A model generated the notes under the pieces. The model had not been told where the DNA came from, ran no database searches, and was given only the letters and a program-made list of their open reading frames with translations. Positions 1 to 5,712 of a DNA stretch of 8,113 nucleotides are shown here, piece after piece; within the stretch, counting starts at the first letter, position 1; every line of letters starts with the position of its first letter. Source of the DNA: Phycisphaerae bacterium (GTDB lineage Bacteria; Planctomycetota; Phycisphaerae; Phycisphaerales; UBA1924). The stretch lies in the NCBI GenBank assembly GCA_016794945.1, contig JAEUIX010000146.1, forward strand, positions 1 to 8,113. Direction: 5' to 3'. A program made the translations under genes and the position numbers.

Positions 1-441
1 GCGCCCGGCCTGTCGCTGGTCGAGATCACGCTGGTCGTCGCCATCGTCGCCGTGGTCAGCGCCGTCGCCCTCCCCCGCTTCGGCGGCTCCAACGCCGATG
101 CCCGCCTGAGGGCCGCCGCGCTCCGCGTCGAACGCGACGTCGCCCTCGCCCGTCAGCACGCAGTCGCGACCAGCAAGCCCGTCACCATCTCATTCTCTTC
201 CTCCGGATACGCCATCCCCGGCCTCACATCGCTCGACCGCCGCGCCGCCACCTACACCGCCTCGCTCAGCGAAGAACCCTTCCGCGTCACGCTCACGATG
301 ATCAAGTTCGGCTCCGGCAACACCCTTACGTTCGACATGCACGGCACGCCCAGCTCCAACGGCACCCTCCAGCTCACCACCGCCGGCCGCAACGTCACGC
401 TCCTCATCGACGACCAGATCGGGAGGGTCACACGTCCATGA
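1..441 (+). CDS. GspH/FimT-type pseudopilin, 5' end outside window
   Basis: This is a minor pilin-like protein expected to be inserted in the inner membrane, trimmed by a prepilin peptidase, and incorporated into a type II secretion pseudopilus or type IV pilus. Reading frame 1 is open from base 1 (146 codons visible before TGA 439-441), and the first visible residues are A-P-G-L-S-L-V-E. This is a prepilin cleavage site (after Gly3), with Leu as mature residue +1 and the conserved Glu at +5 (visible residue 8), followed by about 20 hydrophobic residues ending in ALPRF. The true start therefore lies left of the window; the GTG at 52 falls inside the membrane helix and is not the start. Next come an amphipathic helix (ALARQHA) and a C-terminal beta region ending TTAGRNVTLLIDDQIGRVTR, as in the GspH/FimT domain, where a Gly-Arg-Val near the end is usual. 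Its stop codon overlaps the next start (ATGA). Assignment to GspH rather than FimT cannot be settled here. Confidence 0.88.
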   Translation, partial: APGLSLVEITLVVAIVAVVSAVALPRFGGSNADARLRAAALRVERDVALARQHAVATSKPVTISFSSSGYAIPGLTSLDRRAATYTASLSEEPFRVTLTMIKFGSGNTLTFDMHGTPSSNGTLQLTTAGRNVTLLIDDQIGRVTRP

Positions 442-1520
442 CCCGGCGCGCTTTCACGCTCCTGGAACTGCTCACGGCGCTGGCCGTCTCCGGTGTCGTC
501 CTTGCCGGCATCGGCTCGGCCCTCCTCGCCGCCGCACGCGCGCTGCCGCCCAAGTCCGACCCAGTCGCCGCCTCCCTCTCCGCCGCCGAGGCCGTCGCCA
601 CGCTCACCGACGACCTCCGCTTCGCCACCACAGTCACCACCGCCACCGCCACCGCCGTGCAGTTCACCGTGCCCGACCGGACCGGCGACGGCACGCCCGA
701 GACCATCCGCTACGAGTGGCCGGCGCCGGGCGGGCCGCTCCTGCGCACCTTCAACGGGGCCCAGGCCACGCTCATCGACAGCGTCGCGGCCTTCGAGCTT
801 CGGTACACCGTTGCGACCGCCACCGAGTCCCGCACCACCACCACCACCAGCGCCGAGACGCTCTTCGCATCGTTCGACGGCTGGTCCGGTGTCACGCCCA
901 CCACCGGCACCACCACCATCAACGCCACATCCTGGGGGGCCGAGTACTTCTCCATCAACCAGCCCGGGATCCCCCGCGCCGCCACCAACTTCCGCTTCAC
1001 CCGCGTCCGCGCTGTACTCCACAGAACCCGACCCAGCGGCGATATCTCCGTCGCGATTCATCGCGCGATCGGAGGCGGCTCTCAGGAACCACCCACCGAC
1101 CCGATGTCCCAGCCGGCCGTCGAGAACATCGCTTCTTACCCCATCGCACCCGCATGGATCGATATCCCCCTGCCTTCCGGCACGCCGGTTACCGACGCAC
1201 AGAATGAGTTCGTCCTCGTGATCAAGGGCGCCAACGGCGGCGGCGTCCTCTGGAGCCACTACACCTCGCTCTCCGCCCCGAAAGACGCCGCCCCCACCGC
1301 CATCTGGTCAGTGGACAGCGGCGCCTCCTGGAACCCTTCCGCAAGCGACAGGTACCGCACCGATCACCGCTTCCAGGTCTACGGCACCTACGACCTCTCT
1401 GCCACCGCCAACGCTTCCATCAAGCGCATCCAACGCGTCGAGCTCTCGCTCCGCTCCGCTTCCGCCGCACCCGACCTGGCCTCCGGCGTCCGCCTTCACA
1501 ACGAACCGGAGGCTCCGTGA
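438..1520 (+). CDS. GspJ/PilW-type pseudopilin with a large extra domain
   Basis: This is a predicted minor pseudopilin of 360 aa. Residues 1-10 are MTRRAFTLLE: prepilin peptidase should cut after Ala5, leaving Phe +1 and Glu +5, followed by a hydrophobic helix to about residue 34. Residues 75-124 (VPDRTGDGTPETIRYEW, then FNG and VAAFELRY) form the expected GspJ/PilW-like beta body. From about 125 the chain departs from the family: a Thr-rich linker (residues 132-137 RTTTTT) leads into about 180 residues with RVRAVLHRTRPSGDISVAIH, a Trp-containing strand near 240, EFVLVIKGANGGGVLWSHY, and TDHRFQVYGTY (308-318). These look like a beta-sandwich accessory domain. A short GspJ-like tail (IKRIQRVELSLRS) follows, so the extra domain appears inserted. 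GspJ is usually about 200 aa, so this protein is well over normal length. GGGAGG at 421-426 may be its ribosome binding site, although its 11-nt spacing is long. The start is ATG 438, inside the upstream stop. Confidence 0.85.
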   Translation: MTRRAFTLLELLTALAVSGVVLAGIGSALLAAARALPPKSDPVAASLSAAEAVATLTDDLRFATTVTTATATAVQFTVPDRTGDGTPETIRYEWPAPGGPLLRTFNGAQATLIDSVAAFELRYTVATATESRTTTTTSAETLFASFDGWSGVTPTTGTTTINATSWGAEYFSINQPGIPRAATNFRFTRVRAVLHRTRPSGDISVAIHRAIGGGSQEPPTDPMSQPAVENIASYPIAPAWIDIPLPSGTPVTDAQNEFVLVIKGANGGGVLWSHYTSLSAPKDAAPTAIWSVDSGASWNPSASDRYRTDHRFQVYGTYDLSATANASIKRIQRVELSLRSASAAPDLASGVRLHNEPEAP

Positions 1521-2026
1521 GACGGCCATCCCATCGATCCCGCGGCGCCTTCACCATCATCGAGGCCGCCCTCGCCTCCGTCGTCGTCGCCACGATGCTC
1601 GCGGCGGCCCTCGGCGCTGCCGGCTCCGCGGCGACCAGCCGCGCCAGAGCCCTCTGGCGCGTCCAGGGCCAGAACCTCGCCGCCGCGCTCCTCTCCGAAG
1701 CGACCGCCAAGGCCTATTCCGACCCGGACCTGGTCTCCGTGGGTCTCGGTCCCGACCTCGGCGAATCCCACGCGGATCGATCCACCCTCGACGACACCGA
1801 CGATTTCAACGGGTACGTCCAATCGCCCCCCCGCAGCGCCGCCGGCACGCGCCTCGTCGCTGAATCGGGATGGTCCTGGTCCTGCTCCGTCGCCTGGGTC
1901 AGCCCGTCCAACCCCGGCGGGTCCGCCGCCCTGCTCGACACCGGCCTCAAGCGCATCACCGTCGTCGTCACACGAAACAAGGTCGAAGTCGGCCGGCTCG
2001 TCGGCCTTGTCTCCAGCGCCAAGTGA
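1517..2026 (+). CDS. GspI/PilV-type pseudopilin
   Basis: This is a predicted 169-aa minor pseudopilin acting with its neighbours at the tip of a pseudopilus or pilus. The basic leader MRRPSHRSRGA ends at a prepilin cleavage site (after Ala11); mature residues are Phe +1, Thr, Ile, Ile, Glu +5 (residue 16), followed by a hydrophobic helix (about 17-38). Residues 48-68 (RVQGQNLAAALLSEATAKAY) continue the long N-terminal helix, as in the GspI/PilV group, where 'LA..LL.E' is common. The rest is a small, probably beta-rich domain with a DDTDDFNGYVQSPP segment (92-105) and a final hydrophobic strand (RITVVVTRNKVEVGRLVGLV). The start is GTG 1517, overlapping the upstream TGA (GTGA), with a convincing Shine-Dalgarno CGGAGG at 1507-1512, four bases away. 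The pilin class is clear from the N-terminus; the GspI/PilV label is inferred from position and the LA..LL.E helix. Confidence 0.85.
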   Translation: MRRPSHRSRGAFTIIEAALASVVVATMLAAALGAAGSAATSRARALWRVQGQNLAAALLSEATAKAYSDPDLVSVGLGPDLGESHADRSTLDDTDDFNGYVQSPPRSAAGTRLVAESGWSWSCSVAWVSPSNPGGSAALLDTGLKRITVVVTRNKVEVGRLVGLVSSAK

Positions 2027-2031
2027 ACTCC

Positions 2032-3282
2032 ATGCCCGCCAAGCTCCGATCCCGTCCCGGCTCCGTCACCATCGCCGTGCTCGGCGTGTCGGTGCTGGTC
2101 ACCATCATGGGCGTCGGCGGCCTCGTCGCGGCCCACGCACAGCGGCGGCACGTGGAGTCCTCGCTCCAGGCCAGACGCTCCCAGGCCCTGGCCCGCTCGG
2201 CGATCGAACTCGGCCGCACCGCGATCGCTTCCGACCCCAACTGGCGAGCCAACACCAAGCACAACCAGTGGAGCGACCCGCTGACCCTGGACGGCGGCAC
2301 CCTTCGCTGGAAGGTCCTCGACGAATCCGACGGCGACCTGACGAACAACTCCATCGATTCCATCCGCCTGTTCGGGCTCGGTTCCTCCGGCCAGGCGACG
2401 CAGGTCGCGAGCGTCCAGTTCTCCACCGCCAGGACCTCGTACACCAGTCTCGGCTGCGCCCTGCACGCCGCCGGCCAGGTCACCGTCCGCTCCGGCGCCG
2501 CCGTGACAGCCCTGCAGTCCACCGTCAGCAGCAACGGCACGATCTCAAACTCAGGGACGATCTACGGCAGCACCGATTCCCTGCTCTACGCCGGCCTCGG
2601 CGTGGTCACCGGAACCAAGACCGTCGCCGCACTCTCCAAGCCGTTCCCCCCTTCCTCCGTCATCACCGATTACACCGCCCGCGCCACCCCCATCGCACCC
2701 GGAGGCACGCTCGAGAAAGTCGTCCTCTCGCCTACCTCCAACCCGTTCGGCGCCGTCAACCCCAACGGCGTCTACGTCATCAACCCTTCCAGCAATCTCA
2801 CCATCCGCGATGTCCGGGTCTCTGGAACACTGATCATCAACTGCCCCGGCAAGAAGGTCACCATCGACCGTGCCGTGCTCTTCCAGCCAGCCAACCGCAA
2901 CTTCCCGACGCTCATCGTCAACGGCGACCTGCAGCTGGCGGGAACTGCCTCCACGCCCTTGCTCGAATCCGCTGTCGCGACCAACTTCAACCCCCCCGCC
3001 GCCCCTTACGGCGGCGCCAGCGACTCCGACACCGCCGACTCATATCCCAACGAACTCCAGGGCCTCGTCCACGTCACCGGCTCGCTCGAAGTCAGCGGAT
3101 CAGCACGCATCCGCGGCTTGGTTCTCGTCCAATCCGCCTCGCTCGTCGGCGCCGTGGATGTTTCAGGTTCGCTCGAAATCGTCTACGACAAGTCGCTCGC
3201 TTCCGCGCCGCCCGAGGGTTACGCCTCCTCGATCTCCCTGGTCGTCGCACCGGCCTCTTGGCGTCGCGAGCCCGCCCCCTGA
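2032..3282 (+). CDS. PilX/GspK-like protein with beta-helix-type passenger
   Basis: This 416-aa protein has a short basic leader (MPAKLRSRPG), then a hydrophobic helix from Ser11 to about residue 35, then a charged helix rich in Arg and Ala (RRHVESSLQARRSQALARSA). That arrangement is typical of PilX N-terminal and GspK-like minor pilins. A Gly10/Ser11 pair could be a prepilin cleavage site, but +1 is Ser and there is no Glu at +5. From about 140 to 385 the sequence is made of short strands rich in Val, Ser, Gly and Asn (for example GQVTVRSGAAVTALQSTVSS, SNLTIRDVRVSGTLIIN, TLIVNGDLQLAG, GSLEVSGSARIRGLVLVQSA), suggesting a right-handed beta-helix or bactofilin-like solenoid. A YDKSLASAPPEGY segment (385-397) closes it. 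Only two Cys are present (142, 271). ATG 2032 lies 5 nt after the upstream stop with no clear ribosome binding site, so translational coupling is likely; the frame is open further upstream, but that stretch lies inside the preceding gene. Confidence 0.8.
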   Translation: MPAKLRSRPGSVTIAVLGVSVLVTIMGVGGLVAAHAQRRHVESSLQARRSQALARSAIELGRTAIASDPNWRANTKHNQWSDPLTLDGGTLRWKVLDESDGDLTNNSIDSIRLFGLGSSGQATQVASVQFSTARTSYTSLGCALHAAGQVTVRSGAAVTALQSTVSSNGTISNSGTIYGSTDSLLYAGLGVVTGTKTVAALSKPFPPSSVITDYTARATPIAPGGTLEKVVLSPTSNPFGAVNPNGVYVINPSSNLTIRDVRVSGTLIINCPGKKVTIDRAVLFQPANRNFPTLIVNGDLQLAGTASTPLLESAVATNFNPPAAPYGGASDSDTADSYPNELQGLVHVTGSLEVSGSARIRGLVLVQSASLVGAVDVSGSLEIVYDKSLASAPPEGYASSISLVVAPASWRREPAP

Positions 3283-3322
3283 CCAGCCGGAGCGTCACCC
3301 CTTCAGGGGCCACCGGGCTCGC
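3266..3322 (+). other. Nested inverted repeat across the pseudopilin operon end
   Basis: A perfect 9-bp inverted repeat, GCGAGCCCG at 3266-3274 and CGGGCTCGC at 3314-3322, flanks a smaller hairpin CCCC-TTCA-GGGG (3298-3309). The left arm lies inside the last codons of the PilX-like gene and the right arm lies 25 bases before the next start codon. It could form a stem-loop in the mRNA acting as a transcription end or as protection of the 3' end. There is no T-run after it, so an intrinsic terminator is not supported, and in DNA this GC-rich such repeats can arise by chance. Confidence 0.3.
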
Positions 3323-3334
3323 CCGAGACCGATG

Positions 3335-3340
3335 TAGACT
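3335..3340 (+). promoter_or_regulatory. Candidate -10 element for the TPR lipoprotein gene
   Basis: TAGACT matches four of six positions of the TATAAT consensus, including the key T1, A2 and T6. It ends six bases before ATG 3347, so transcription would begin at or next to the start codon and give a leaderless mRNA. The absence of any Shine-Dalgarno sequence before this ATG fits. No convincing -35 element is seen at the right distance. Confidence 0.35.
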
Positions 3341-3346
3341 GCCCGC

Positions 3347-5068
3347 ATGGGCACCTCCAATCCCCGCCGCTCCTCCCGCCTGGCCCGTGTCGCCGCCGCG
3401 TTGCTCGCCGTCCCCCTGGCGCTCACCGCCGGCTGCGCCGACACCTCCCCCGCCGCGGCCGAACGCGCCGCGGTCGTCAACGGCCGCGTCGCCCTGGGCG
3501 ACTATGCGCGCCCCGTCTCGACGCGCTCGCCCGAAGCCCACCGCCACTTTGACGACGGCCTGCGCTGGCTCTACGCCTTCAACCACGACGAGGCCGTCCG
3601 CTCCTTCACCCGCGCCGCCGAGGCCGACCCCGACTGCGCCATGGCCTGGTGGGGCATCGCCATCTGCCGCGGCCCGCACATCAACAACCCCGCCATGGAC
3701 GAAGCCTCCTCGCGCCAGGCATGGACCGCGCTCGGCCGCGCCCGCGCCGCCGCCGCTTCGGCAACGCCCGTCGAGCAGGGCCTCATCGAGGCGCTCTCAC
3801 ACCGCTACGCCGACCCCGACACCACCCGCCCCCTGCCGCTCGACCCAGTCGCCCGCGCCCCGCTCGACCGCGCCTACGCCCAGGCGATGGAACGCCTCTA
3901 CGCCCGCTTCCCCGGCGACGACGACGTCGCCACCCTCACCGCCGAGGCGCTCATGGACCTCCGCCCCTGGGACCTCTACGACCTCGACGGCACGCCCCGC
4001 CCCGAAACCCCGCGCATCGTCGCCACGCTCGAGGCCGTGCTCGCCCGAAGGCCCGACCACCCCGGCGCCAACCACTACTACATCCACGCCGTCGAGGCCT
4101 CCACCACGCCCCAGCGCGCCGACGACGCCGCGACCCGCCTCCGCACCCTCGTGCCCGGTTCCGGCCACCTCGTGCACATGCCCGCGCACATCGACGTGCG
4201 CCTCGGCCGCTGGAACCTCGCCGCCGACCAGAACGAGCGCGCCATGGCCGTCCACCGCGCCTACACGCGCCTCAGCCCCCGCCAGGGCTTCTACCGCGCC
4301 TACATGTTCCACAACCAGCACTTCCTCGCGTACGCCTGCATGATGGCCGGCCGCGCCAACGACGCCATCGCCAACGCCCGTGGCATGGTCGCCAGCATCC
4401 CCGCCGAGTTCTACGACGGCTTCGCCCCAGTCGTCGACGCCTACGCCCCCATCACCGTCGAAGCCCTGCTCCGCTTCGGCCGCTGGGACGACATCCTCCG
4501 CGAGCCCGAACCGCGCGCCGACCTGCCCATCACCCGCGCGTTCTGGCGGTTCGCCCGTGCCGTCTCCCTCGCCGCTCAAGGCGACGCCGCCGCTGCCCGA
4601 GCCGAGCAAACCCGATTCCGCGCCGCCGTCGCCGCCGTCCCCTCCGGCGCCATGATGGCCATCAACCCCGCCCACAAGGTCCTCTCCATCGCCGACCGCA
4701 TGCTCGAAGGCGAACTCCGCTACCGCGAGGGCGACACCCTCGGCGCCGTCGAGCATCTCCGTGCCGCCGTCGCTGTCGAAGACACGCTGCTCTACATGGA
4801 GCCGCCCGATTGGGTCCAGCCCGTACGGCACGCCCTGGGCGCCATCCTCCTCGACGCCGGCCGCGCCGCCGAAGCCGCGGACGTCTACCGCGAAGACCTC
4901 CGCCGCTGGCCCGAGAACGGCTGGTCCCTGCACGGCCTGGCCCGCTGCGAACAGGCGCTCGGCCGCACCCCTCAGGCCGAAGACCTGCGCCGCCGCTTCG
5001 CCCGCGCCTGGTCCCGCGCCGACGTCGCCCTCGAAACCAGCTGCTTCTGCGTCGCCCCGCGCCCCTGA
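3347..5068 (+). CDS. TPR-repeat lipoprotein, His-rich, function unknown
   Basis: This 573-aa protein begins with a basic stretch and hydrophobic segment ending LALTAGC; Cys30 fits a lipobox, so it is probably a lipoprotein exported across the inner membrane. The rest is almost entirely helical repeats. Clear TPR-like pieces are residues 65-110 (HFDDGLRWLYAFNHDEAVRS, then AAEADPDCAMAWWGIAICRGP), 325-345 and 497-550 (the last with VYREDLRRWPENGWSLHGLA). Residues 238-325 carry nine His: DHPGANHYYIHAVEAS (H238, H243, H247), GHLVHMPAHIDVRLGRW (H274, H277, H281), H303, and FHNQHF (H322, H325). A Cys-Phe-Cys (566-568) sits next to the C-terminus. I recognise the 'YAFNH.EA', 'HAVEAS' and 'GHLVHMPAHI' phrases as belonging to a widespread but uncharacterised bacterial TPR family. 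The His clusters could bind metal or a cofactor, which is inference. Start ATG 3347 precedes the signal sequence; no ribosome binding site is visible. It lies alone between two operons. Confidence 0.88.
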   Translation: MGTSNPRRSSRLARVAAALLAVPLALTAGCADTSPAAAERAAVVNGRVALGDYARPVSTRSPEAHRHFDDGLRWLYAFNHDEAVRSFTRAAEADPDCAMAWWGIAICRGPHINNPAMDEASSRQAWTALGRARAAAASATPVEQGLIEALSHRYADPDTTRPLPLDPVARAPLDRAYAQAMERLYARFPGDDDVATLTAEALMDLRPWDLYDLDGTPRPETPRIVATLEAVLARRPDHPGANHYYIHAVEASTTPQRADDAATRLRTLVPGSGHLVHMPAHIDVRLGRWNLAADQNERAMAVHRAYTRLSPRQGFYRAYMFHNQHFLAYACMMAGRANDAIANARGMVASIPAEFYDGFAPVVDAYAPITVEALLRFGRWDDILREPEPRADLPITRAFWRFARAVSLAAQGDAAAARAEQTRFRAAVAAVPSGAMMAINPAHKVLSIADRMLEGELRYREGDTLGAVEHLRAAVAVEDTLLYMEPPDWVQPVRHALGAILLDAGRAAEAADVYREDLRRWPENGWSLHGLARCEQALGRTPQAEDLRRRFARAWSRADVALETSCFCVAPRP

Positions 5069-5313
5069 CCGCTCCCGTTCGCGCTGCGCTCCGCGCCGGC
5101 CTCCACGCGCTGGCCCGCCCCATCGACGCCGCGCACGGTCCTCCGACATCGCCTGCGCCGTCAGTGCCGCGATCGCCAGCGGTCCTGAACGCAGCCGGAG
5201 CGTCGCCGCCAGCGTCTATCCGTCCATCTCCGGCATCTCCGGTGCCGCCGGGCCCCCCCCGCGGCGACCGCCGCTCGCCGACGCCCGCATCGAACCCCCG
5301 CCGGCACGCCGCC
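5069..5313. other. Intergenic region before the copper operon
   Basis: These roughly 245 bases separate the TPR gene from the CsoR operator. I see no credible gene: the frames that stay open here give Pro/Arg/Ala-rich low-complexity translations, as expected from GC-rich DNA. A run of eight C (5253-5260) and a repeated CATCTCCGG (5225-5242 region) are the only local patterns. Short GC inverted repeats occur, but none is followed by a T-run, so no terminator for the TPR gene is called. Confidence 0.6.
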
Positions 5314-5338
5314 GTATATACCCCCATGGGGTATATAC
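5314..5338. promoter_or_regulatory. CsoR operator, perfect 11-bp inverted repeat
   Basis: GTATATACCCC (5314-5324) and GGGGTATATAC (5328-5338) are exact reverse complements separated by CAT. Operators of the CsoR/RcnR family are typically inverted repeats with a C-run then a G-run flanked by TA-rich ends (TAC-CCC...GGG-GTA), which is the form seen here. It lies 33 bases before the csoR start and is the only AT-rich patch in the region. Binding by apo-CsoR would block the overlapping -10 element, so csoR is expected to repress itself and copA until Cu(I) binds. Confidence 0.85.
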
Positions 5339-5339
5339 T
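5334..5339 (+). promoter_or_regulatory. -10 element of the csoR-copA promoter
   Basis: TATACT matches five of six positions of the TATAAT consensus and sits within the right arm of the CsoR operator. Transcription would start near 5345-5347, giving a leader of about 25 bases that contains the GGAG ribosome binding site at 5361-5364. No good -35 hexamer lies 16-18 bases upstream. Confidence 0.6.
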
Positions 5340-5370
5340 CCCCGCACGCCCCCCAGCCCCGGAGCCACCC

Positions 5371-5709
5371 GTGCCCCGCACCACACGCCGCACACCCGCA
5401 CCCGACAGCCTCCCGCTCCCCATGCTCGCCTCCGGCGTCAACCCCGCCATCAAGGCCGCCAACCTCGCCCACCTCCGACGCATCGAGGGCCAGATCCGCG
5501 GCATCGCCGCCATGGTCGAGCACGACCGCTACTGCCCCGACATCATCACCCAGGTCGCCGCCGCGCGACAGTCCCTCCGCGCCGTCGCCCGGAACCTCCT
5601 CCGAAACCACCTCGAGCACTGCGCCGCCGCCGCGCTCCGCGGCAGCGAAGCCCAGCGCTCCCACATGACCCGCGAACTGCTCGACCTCGTCTCCAAACTC
5701 GACCGGTGA
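5371..5709 (+). CDS. csoR: CsoR-type copper-sensing transcriptional repressor
   Basis: This is a 112-aa repressor of the CsoR/RcnR (DUF156) family, an all-helical cytoplasmic protein that leaves its operator when it binds Cu(I). The core begins with NLAHLRRIEGQIRGIAAMVE (31-50), the usual first helix 'L.RIEGQ.RGI..M'. Copper ligands are recognisable as Cys55, His80 and Cys84 (Cys-X24-His-X3-Cys), with Tyr54 next to the first Cys as in M. tuberculosis CsoR; Glu102 is a candidate second-shell residue. Sulfide sensors (CstR) lack the His and nickel sensors (RcnR) have His in place of the last Cys, so copper is favoured. I chose GTG 5371 because GGAG lies six bases upstream and it falls after the operator and -10. 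The in-frame ATG 5326 is inside the operator and would add a Pro-rich tail. Even so, residues 1-27 form a longer N-terminal tail than usual. copA follows after 3 nt. Confidence 0.93.
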   Translation: MPRTTRRTPAPDSLPLPMLASGVNPAIKAANLAHLRRIEGQIRGIAAMVEHDRYCPDIITQVAAARQSLRAVARNLLRNHLEHCAAAALRGSEAQRSHMTRELLDLVSKLDR

Positions 5710-5712
5710 ACC

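Noticed and set aside
52..441. GTG at 52 as start of the first gene
   Set aside because: The frame is open to base 1 and encodes a prepilin cleavage site and Glu +5 before this codon, so GTG 52 lies inside the membrane helix and the true start is left of the window.
252..1259. 335-codon minus-strand frame opposite the pseudopilin genes
   Set aside because: The translation is Gly/Arg/Asp-rich without domains and conflicts with two clear pilin genes on the plus strand.
1870..2031. Upstream extension of the PilX-like gene to ATG 1870
   Set aside because: It overlaps the GspI-like gene by about 150 bases and gives an Arg/Pro-rich translation, whereas ATG 2032 directly precedes a short leader and membrane helix.
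2007..4343. 778-codon plus-strand frame across the PilX-like and TPR genes
   Set aside because: It is Arg/Pro/His-rich nonsense in an alternative frame of two well-supported genes, with no recognisable domain.
5253..5260. Run of eight C as a phase-variable tract
   Set aside because: It lies about 54 bases upstream of the operator, outside any gene and outside the recognised promoter elements, so a switching role has no support.
5326..5370. ATG 5326 as the start of csoR
   Set aside because: It lies in the centre of the operator, upstream of the -10 element, and has no ribosome binding site. GTG 5371 has GGAG at proper spacing.
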